This document shows positions 1 through 4,409 of a DNA stretch of 22,670 nucleotides, piece by piece. Under the pieces are notes generated by a model that had not been told where the DNA came from, searched no databases, and was given only the letters and a program-made list of their open reading frames with translations. This DNA comes from a virus, in IMG/VR virus record IMGVR_UViG_3300020204_000406, positions 1-22,670 of that record. One strand, 5' to 3'. How positions within the stretch are numbered: the first letter of the stretch is position 1; each line of letters begins with the position of its first letter. The translations under genes and the position numbers were made by a program.

Positions 1-2
1 GG

Positions 3-92
3 GATCACTGGCACGCTGAAAAGGCTGAGCAGTTGCGGCAGTATGTGCGCGAACTAAAAACCTGGATACACCAGCAGGAAGGCCGCATTTAG
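3..92 (+). CDS. 3' end of an unidentified CDS
   Basis: An open plus-strand frame enters from the left edge and ends at TAG (90-92). It encodes 29 residues rich in charged helix-forming amino acids, beginning DHWHAEKAEQLRQYV and ending IHQQEGRI. The composition looks like a genuine helical C-terminus, but I do not recognise the family. It lies in a different frame from the integrase remnant downstream and on the opposite strand from all phage genes. It may belong to the bacterial chromosome or to an early phage or accessory gene. The gene start is outside the window. Confidence 0.45.
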   Translation, partial: DHWHAEKAEQLRQYVRELKTWIHQQEGRI

Positions 93-106
93 CAACCCAC
101 CCCCAC

Positions 107-146
107 ATGGAACCTCATGGAACCTCAAAGAACCTCATGGAACCTC
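107..146. repeat. Four tandem copies of a 10-bp repeat
   Basis: The decamer ATGGAACCTC occurs at 107-116, 117-126 and 137-146, with a variant AAAGAACCTC at 127-136. The array lies between the end of the left-edge gene and the integrase remnant. Direct iterons next to an integrase can be recombination arm sites, an attachment site or a slippage product. The sequence alone does not say which. No second copy was noticed elsewhere in the window. Confidence 0.8.
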
Positions 147-181
147 AATTTGTGCCGCTAAGGCCCGGCAAACACGTCCGG

Positions 182-330
182 ACTACCCTGCGCCACGCTG
201 GTACAGCCTGGGGGTTGTGGGCCAGCTGCTGGGGCACAGGAGCACGCAGACGACCGCCCGCTACGCGCACCTTGTGGATGAGGTAGCTCGCAGCGCCGTG
301 CGCCAGGTGGGGGCTGGGCTAAAGGTCTAG
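182..330 (+). pseudogene. Tyrosine recombinase/integrase C-terminal remnant
   Basis: In the frame ending at TAG 328-330 the sequence reads VVGQLLGHRSTQTTARYAHL and then about 16 more residues. This carries the GH signature and the active-site Tyr of phage-type tyrosine recombinases. The preceding box with the catalytic Arg and His is not in this frame. A neighbouring frame reads TTLRHAG at 182-202, which fits an LRH box joined to the later part by a deletion and frameshift of roughly 15 codons. No upstream catalytic domain or start codon is visible, so the gene appears inactivated and truncated. Its stop codon overlaps the stop of the convergent PAAR gene within CTAG at 327-330. It suggests former integration of this phage, or of a neighbouring element. 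The exact left limit is uncertain. Confidence 0.7.
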
Positions 331-614
331 CCGGCAATTACGTCGTGGCTGCCGACAGCCACCGCCGTACAGGTTGCAATCTTGTCGCCGACCCGGCCAC
401 CGCCCTTGCCGTTTACGAACACCATCCGGCTGCCGATGGCGATGGGGGCCGCGTGCGTGGGGCACGGGGTGCCAGGCAATAGGTGGGGAGTATTTACGTC
501 GCCTTGCCGAGACCACGGACGCCCGTTCACAAACACGTCAAAGCTGCCTATAGCGCGAACCATCGGGGAGCAATGAGGAATGTCTGGATCACCTACACGT
601 GTTGCGGGTGGCAT
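327..614 (-). CDS. PAAR-domain spike-tip protein
   Basis: This 95-residue protein matches the PAAR fold: an N-terminal ATRVGD motif, two repeated VFVNG turns (residues 27-31 and 65-69), and VGD near residue 75. His14, His44, His54 and Cys82 are plausible ligands for the metal that stabilises the tip. PAAR proteins cap the trimeric needle of contractile injection machines and sharpen it for piercing the outer membrane. The start is well supported by a strong AAGGAGG ribosome site just upstream. The start overlaps the end of the 75-residue gene by 26 nt. It is the last phage gene before the convergent integrase remnant, far from the V spike gene it would cap. Alternative spike tips seem unlikely. 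Confidence 0.85.
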   Translation of the reverse strand: MPPATRVGDPDIPHCSPMVRAIGSFDVFVNGRPWSRQGDVNTPHLLPGTPCPTHAAPIAIGSRMVFVNGKGGGRVGDKIATCTAVAVGSHDVIAG

Positions 615-816
615 GGGTCCTCCTTAGCAGCTCAGTCAGTCTGTCCGACCAACGCTCGATCTCATCGTGCTGCTTGCGTGTATGGGGTGGTGGCGGAATT
701 ACGGGCTCAAAGCAGATCACCTCATCAATCTCCTGGGGTATGTCCTCCCAGCAATCAAAGCGCCAGCGTGCGCCGCTGATTAAAACCTCGAAGCGGTGCC
801 TCACGGCTTGGGCCAT
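589..816 (-). CDS. Conserved-looking hypothetical protein, 75 aa
   Basis: This is a small soluble protein of unknown function. Residues 8-24 read as a beta hairpin followed by FDCWEDIP, then an acidic stretch, a PPPP segment, and a C-terminal amphipathic helix (HDEIERWSDRLTELLRR). Such an organised layout, and the position between the muramidase and the PAAR gene with overlaps of 16 and 26 nt, support a real gene in the lysis/late operon. There is no signal peptide or membrane segment. I cannot assign a role. A small baseplate accessory or a regulator of lysis are guesses only. Confidence 0.7.
   Translation of the reverse strand: MAQAVRHRFEVLISGARWRFDCWEDIPQEIDEVICFEPVIPPPPHTRKQHDEIERWSDRLTELLRRTHATRNTCR
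618..625 (-). promoter_or_regulatory. Ribosome binding site of the PAAR gene
   Basis: On the minus strand the sequence AAGGAGGA lies immediately upstream of the ATG at 612-614, with ACC-like spacing. It is among the strongest Shine-Dalgarno matches in the window and fixes the PAAR start. It sits inside the coding sequence of the preceding 75-residue gene. Confidence 0.8.
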
Positions 817-1244
817 AGCTCACGCGGTGTCTTGCCGGTGGCCATCATCTGCGACAGGCGCTCGGCGCGTTGGCCCACCTGCGTGGCCCACTTACTGTCG
901 AGCATCATCGCTGCGGCCTTGGCGTACTCGCCGGCTTTGATCGTGGCGAGGGTGTTCTTGAACTGCAGCACTCCACCCAGCCCCATGTTGAACGTCATGT
1001 CGAGAAGCACCCGCTGGCGCACCTCGTCCAGCTGGCCAACCCACGGCAAAGCCCGGAGCAGCTCGCGCTCCTCCCGTGCGATGTCGTTGGCCAGCAGGTA
1101 GGCGGACTCCTCGGCGGTGATGCCTCGGTCATCCAGGTTGCGGCCCACCCCAATGGTTAGCTTGCCGGCGGTGCAGCGATAGGGCTTCAGGCGCTCGCCC
1201 TCGTGCAGGCGAAGCTGCCGCGTCATTGCAGCGCGGTCGATCAT
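801..1244 (-). CDS. Phage lysozyme (GH24 muramidase, T4 type)
   Basis: This 147-residue endolysin cleaves the glycan beta-1,4 bond in peptidoglycan. The N-terminus shows the GH24 catalytic layout: Glu15 in LHEGERLKPY, Cys24 where T4 lysozyme has Asp20, and Thr30 in LTIGVG. A Cys at this position is a known natural variant of the E-8-D/C-5-T triad. The helical core motif VLLDMTFNMGLGGVLQF and the C-terminal GQRAERLSQMMATG also match the family, and the length is close to T4 lysozyme. There is no signal peptide, so it would need a holin. The start overlaps the stop of the upstream small membrane protein gene (ATGA). It is the second cell-wall enzyme in this lysis cassette. Confidence 0.93.
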   Translation of the reverse strand: MIDRAAMTRQLRLHEGERLKPYRCTAGKLTIGVGRNLDDRGITAEESAYLLANDIAREERELLRALPWVGQLDEVRQRVLLDMTFNMGLGGVLQFKNTLATIKAGEYAKAAAMMLDSKWATQVGQRAERLSQMMATGKTPRELWPKP

Positions 1245-1456
1245 TTGCGACGGTCCTTGGCCTTGACGCCGAGGATCAGGTCCAAAGGGCCGCCACCGCC
1301 CTTTTGTTTGGGGGAGTAAGGGAAGGCGCGCATCGCAGCGGTGAGTAGCAGCTGCAGCAGGCTGTTGGAACGCAGCTTGCTCATGCCGACAATCTCACTG
1401 GCCACGAACAGGGCCAGGCCGATGTATTCAAGATGGTGAACGTCCACGTCAAACAT
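1241..1456 (-). CDS. Small membrane-associated protein, possible holin component
   Basis: I chose the ATG at 1454-1456, giving 71 residues (MFDVDVHHLEYIGLALFVAS...). It has a GGAG-type ribosome site upstream, and the longer reading to 1552 would run through the oxygenase remnant. The protein has a hydrophobic segment at about residues 11-25, a second moderately hydrophobic stretch (LLQLLLTAAM), a glycine run and a basic C-terminus. Its position directly before and overlapping the muramidase gene suggests a role in lysis. It could be a holin, antiholin or structural membrane factor. The family is not recognised with certainty. Confidence 0.65.
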   Translation of the reverse strand: MFDVDVHHLEYIGLALFVASEIVGMSKLRSNSLLQLLLTAAMRAFPYSPKQKGGGGPLDLILGVKAKDRRK

Positions 1457-1473
1457 GGCGGGGTCACTCCAGG

Positions 1474-1587
1474 TTAGATGTAGTGCAAGTAGGTGCCGAG
1501 AATGTATTTCGGCCCGGTGGTTGGTTTGCGTCCCGCGTGCAGCCAGGGCCACAGCGGCGGGAACATGAGCAGCAAACCGGCGGCCTT
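1474..1587 (-). pseudogene. C-terminal remnant of a 2OG-Fe(II) oxygenase (prolyl-4-hydroxylase-like)
   Basis: The gap between the peptidase and the small membrane protein contains an open minus-strand frame of 37 codons ending at TAA 1474-1476. Its end reads HAGRKPTTGPKYILGTYLHY, preceded by LLLMFPPLW. In prolyl-4-hydroxylase-type 2OG-Fe(II) oxygenases, the last beta strands carry the distal iron-binding His followed 10 residues later by the Lys that binds 2-oxoglutarate. Here His17 and Lys27 of the fragment have exactly that spacing. The HxD part, the N-terminal domain and a convincing start are missing, and the frame differs from the peptidase just upstream. This looks like the 3' scar of a deleted oxygenase gene. 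A 30-residue product from the ATG at 1564-1566 is possible but would be inactive. Confidence 0.65.
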
Positions 1588-1588
1588 C

Positions 1589-2308
1589 TCAGGTCGTTGC
1601 CAGTATGGCCCAGCCGGAACCCGGCCCTTCAACCATCCAGCGTGGGCCGAAGTTCTTGTAGCTGTAACGCAGCTTCGCCCCCCAGTTGTTCACATAGGTG
1701 CCCGACACCAGATCGCATTCACCAAACGGGTCATGGACAACCAAACTCGTGTCGTCGTACCCAATGGCGCAGAGGTAGTGGCCTCCGCCTAAGGGCCTGT
1801 TGACCGGGCCTTTGTGAAGAAAGCCAAGCGGCACCGGGATTCCTTTGTCGATCTGCTTTTTCACCGTGTCGAAGTTGGCTTTCTGCGTGAACGCAGCCTG
1901 CACCCCATAGGTTGCCAGGGTCTTGATTTGTGCGCCGGCGTCCACCGTGTCTCCATGACGCAGCACGCGGCCAAGGTAGGCGTCGTCGCCGTTGGGGCCG
2001 TTCAAGGTGCCCGGCTTCATAGTTTCCAGCAACATGGCGCAGCTGCTGGAGAAGCACATCCGCAAGGCGTGCTGAGTAGCTGAGTCCCGCTGTGAGTAGT
2101 AATGCACGCTGAGCGGGTTTGTCTTGGGCGCTGGCTCAGGTTGCTTCCCGGCTGCTCGGTAAGTGTCTTTCCATTTAGCCGTTCGACTGTTCAGGCTTGC
2201 CGGCATCGCTTCATACAGTTCGCGGATGGCAGCGACCTGATGGGGCAAACCTTTGTAGTGCGTGAAGAACGGTAATAAATCTTCAATTTCGCTGCGTTTG
2301 TCAGTCAT
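1589..2308 (-). CDS. C39-like cysteine peptidase, probable endolysin
   Basis: This 239-residue protein has a papain-like C39 peptidase domain (about 66-235). Gln73 in YYSQRD fits the oxyanion residue, Cys85 in MCFSSSCAMLLE the nucleophile, His177 in GGGHYLCAIGYDD the catalytic His, and Asp193 in VVHDPFG the third residue. The N-terminal 50 residues (LLPFFTHYKGLPHQ) form a separate small domain that could bind the cell wall. A proline-rich linker (about 55-65) joins them. The role would be to cut the peptide part of peptidoglycan at lysis, complementing the muramidase. A virion-associated role is the alternative. The start overlaps the preceding membrane protein gene by 4 nt (ATGA). There is no signal peptide. 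Confidence 0.8.
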   Translation of the reverse strand: MTDKRSEIEDLLPFFTHYKGLPHQVAAIRELYEAMPASLNSRTAKWKDTYRAAGKQPEPAPKTNPLSVHYYSQRDSATQHALRMCFSSSCAMLLETMKPGTLNGPNGDDAYLGRVLRHGDTVDAGAQIKTLATYGVQAAFTQKANFDTVKKQIDKGIPVPLGFLHKGPVNRPLGGGHYLCAIGYDDTSLVVHDPFGECDLVSGTYVNNWGAKLRYSYKNFGPRWMVEGPGSGWAILATT

Positions 2309-2604
2309 CGCATTTGAGCTGGAGGGTTGTGGTGCTCAAAAAGTAAACGCGGCGCAGCCATGGTCACAAGGATTGGCACTACCAAACTGAGCATGGCGGC
2401 TGCTCCTAGGACCCAAGCCAGCTTGCTTTCAAGATCGCGCATCCGGCTGAACAATCCGTCCAGCTCTGCTTTTCGCTCTGAGAGTGCCCCTATCAAAGCG
2501 TCAACCTTGCCTTCGAGCGCCCCAAGTTTGTGGTAGATGTCGGCGTGCGATACCTGCTCGTCGAGCATGGCCTCATGTCTCTCAGGCTTAAGTCTAGAGG
2601 GCAT
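2305..2604 (-). CDS. Coiled-coil protein with a C-terminal membrane anchor (XhlA/holin-like)
   Basis: This 99-residue protein has an N-terminal heptad-rich region (about 19-60, LGALEGKVDALIGALSERK) followed by one strong transmembrane segment (about 63-87, WVLGAAAMLSLVVPILVTMAA) and a short tail. This layout matches hemolysin XhlA-like and spanin/holin accessory proteins in phage lysis cassettes. It lies directly before the peptidase lysin, with a 4-nt overlap, and 3 nt after gene D. The ATG at 2602-2604 has little Shine-Dalgarno signal. An internal ATG at 2566-2568 (residue 13, MLDEQVSHADIYHK) has GAGG closely upstream and may be the real start. Confidence 0.75.
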   Translation of the reverse strand: MPSRLKPERHEAMLDEQVSHADIYHKLGALEGKVDALIGALSERKAELDGLFSRMRDLESKLAWVLGAAAMLSLVVPILVTMAAPRLLFEHHNPPAQMR

Positions 2605-2607
2605 TGT

Positions 2608-3705
2608 TCAACTGGTAGAGCCTGTGCTTTCGCCACTCTTGCCGCTGGTGCCGCAAGTGATTTTTGTTTGATAGCCCCGACTTGAGTATTCGTGCGTCAC
2701 GCTCTGGATTATCCACGTCGAGTTCAGTGGATCGCGGAAGCCGGTGAGCTTGATAGGGCGTTCGGCAAAAATGTCAGGTCGGCCCGCGCAGGTCAAGTCG
2801 ATTGTGACCGTACCGCTGGCCAAACTTTTGCCCCGAGCCTTGGCTGCCTCCATTGCCTCCTCGCGTGATGCGTGCAGCCTGCGGTCCTGGTAGCTAGGGC
2901 CAGAGCTAGTGCTGCCGCCACCGCCAATCAGACCGCCGCTAATGATCCCGAACAGCGAGTCCAGAAAGCCGATGCCCCCGCCCGCCGTGCTGTTGGGCAC
3001 CGGCACCTCAAGGGACTTCTCCGTGCCGGTCTCCTTGTCGTGGTACTTCGCCACGACCTTGCTGTAAGCGCCCCGGTCCTTAATAGTGGCTCGGTAGTCC
3101 TGCACCTGGGCCCGGTCAAGTGTCGCGGCAGTCAGCTGCTGGCCTGATGCCCCTACTCCTTCGCCAGCCGGGTTAAAGATCAGCTGACTTTCGGCTGGCT
3201 TGGATGTGGCTCCGTGCAGCCCAGCAAGGCGGGTTAAAAAGTGCGCGTCGCTTTCAGCGGTCTGATCAATGTGATCAATCTTGCGGTTGACGTAGCGCGA
3301 ATGCACACGCGGGGTCAAGCCATGCTCGCGAGCGATCTGGGTCACGATCTGGCCGATTGTCTTCTCGTGCCAACTGCGGGTTTTTTGCTGTTTAAGTTTT
3401 CCGCTAATCTCCATCGCTTTGGCCCTGATCTTGACCGTAGCTGGGGGGTGGCTTAGCTCCACCTCATCAATTACGTAGGTCCCCATGTCCTGCAGACTTT
3501 GCCCGTTGTGGGTGTAGCCCAGCGCCACGGTCAGCTCGACCTTGGCCTCAGGCAGCGGCAGGTTCTGGCCCCGGTCATCCAGGCTGATCTCAAGAGTGTC
3601 AGATTTCTGCCCAGCCTCGTCCTGCACCCTGATCGAAAGCAAACGATCAGCGATTTGCTTTGTGATGTCGTTGCCGCTGCTGGTGACGCGGAACCCAGGT
3701 TTCAT
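2608..3705 (-). CDS. D: Baseplate hub protein GpD (late control D family)
   Basis: This 365-residue homologue of P2 gpD corresponds to the T4 gp27/VgrG N-terminal hub on which the spike sits. The N-terminal part (LLSIRVQDEAGQKSDTLEI) is the typical first hub barrel. The middle contains IGQIVTQIAREHGL and QTAESDAHFLTRLA, hallmark motifs of phage_GPD. The C-terminal GFRDPLNSTWIIQSVTHEY completes the second barrel. An unusual glycine-rich hydrophobic insertion lies at about 242-268 (GGGIGFLDSLFGIISGG). A GGAG ribosome site precedes the ATG. The gene follows X by 1 nt, the same order as U-X-D in P2. Confidence 0.92.
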   Translation of the reverse strand: MKPGFRVTSSGNDITKQIADRLLSIRVQDEAGQKSDTLEISLDDRGQNLPLPEAKVELTVALGYTHNGQSLQDMGTYVIDEVELSHPPATVKIRAKAMEISGKLKQQKTRSWHEKTIGQIVTQIAREHGLTPRVHSRYVNRKIDHIDQTAESDAHFLTRLAGLHGATSKPAESQLIFNPAGEGVGASGQQLTAATLDRAQVQDYRATIKDRGAYSKVVAKYHDKETGTEKSLEVPVPNSTAGGGIGFLDSLFGIISGGLIGGGGSTSSGPSYQDRRLHASREEAMEAAKARGKSLASGTVTIDLTCAGRPDIFAERPIKLTGFRDPLNSTWIIQSVTHEYSSRGYQTKITCGTSGKSGESTGSTS

Positions 3706-3706
3706 G

Positions 3707-3931
3707 TCAGCTCCAGAGCTTTAATCGTGGCTCAGGTGGTAACGGGGCCAGTGCCGGCAGGGTGATCTTGATGCCCTCAGGCAGGATCGGCAGCAGAAGG
3801 GCCAGCTCGCGGTTTGCCTCTAGGGCAAGCACCGCCTCGGTTGAGCCGCGACTGTAGCCATAAAACCGGAAGCAGATTTCGTCTAGCTCGTCGCCTTGCT
3901 GGGTCAGGTAAATCTGGGAAAGGCTGCTCAT
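3707..3931 (-). CDS. X: Tail protein GpX (LysM-like)
   Basis: This 74-residue protein matches the phage tail protein X family. It opens with YLTQQGDELDEICFRFYGYSRG, the LysM-like motif (T.qGD.lD.ic...YG), and continues to VLALEANREL and the conserved PILPEGIKITLPAL strand. P2 gpX is of similar size and is needed for tail assembly, probably at the hub and tube junction. It sits between U and D, with a 4-nt overlap with U (ATGA) and 1 nt before D. Confidence 0.92.
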   Translation of the reverse strand: MSSLSQIYLTQQGDELDEICFRFYGYSRGSTEAVLALEANRELALLLPILPEGIKITLPALAPLPPEPRLKLWS

Positions 3932-4407
3932 GCGATCACCCCAAACAGGTCGCCGAACCAGCCGCCCCAGCCACCGCCACCATTGCCACCGCCACCACTG
4001 CTACCGCCACCAAATTGGTCCTCACCGTAGCGGGCTAACTCCATTGAGAAATCCACGTGCCGGGGGATGCCTGGGCCCACATAGACGGTCTGGGTCTCCT
4101 GCACCTGGGTGATGCAGTATTGCCCCAGCACGTTGCCTAGGCCGTCGATCAGCTGCAGCGGCTCGCCGCCCTCGGCCATCGTCCGCATGGTGTTGAGCTG
4201 GCCCAGACCGCCCCTGAAGTGGGGGTAGATCACCCCGTTTAGGTTGATCTTTTCTTCGCCCTTGCCGATGAACTGCATCGCCGGCTCGCGCCCCAGACGG
4301 TCCTGCTTCTCCCAGCGGTAGGCGCTCTGCCGTTGCAGCTGGTCGTGGGCTGCGGTGTTGATCTCGAATTGGAACCCGCCAAGGGTCATCAGGATCTGGG
4401 CTGCCAT
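3928..4407 (-). CDS. U: Tail protein GpU
   Basis: This 159-residue protein matches P2 gpU in length and start. It opens MLTLGGF-like (ILMTLGGFQFEI) and continues with YRWEKQDRLGREPAMQF, the INLNGVIYP strand and GLGQLNTMRTMAEGGEPL. In the P2 family gpU acts in tail completion and baseplate assembly. The last 27 residues are a glycine-serine run ending GGWFGDLFGVIA, an unusual tail for the family. The gene lies 2 nt after the tape measure gene and overlaps X. Confidence 0.92.
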   Translation of the reverse strand: MAAQILMTLGGFQFEINTAAHDQLQRQSAYRWEKQDRLGREPAMQFIGKGEEKINLNGVIYPHFRGGLGQLNTMRTMAEGGEPLQLIDGLGNVLGQYCITQVQETQTVYVGPGIPRHVDFSMELARYGEDQFGGGSSGGGGNGGGGWGGWFGDLFGVIA

Positions 4408-4409
4408 GG

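Noticed and set aside
345-362. Perfect 7-bp hairpin GTGGCTG-CCGA-CAGCCAC downstream of the integrase stop
   Set aside because: It is fully within the PAAR coding sequence and is not followed by a T-run on either strand, so a terminator cannot be supported.
1457-1552. Upstream extension of the 71-residue membrane protein to 103 residues
   Set aside because: The added residues overlap the oxygenase remnant in another frame, have no protein-like pattern, and the downstream ATG has a better ribosome site.
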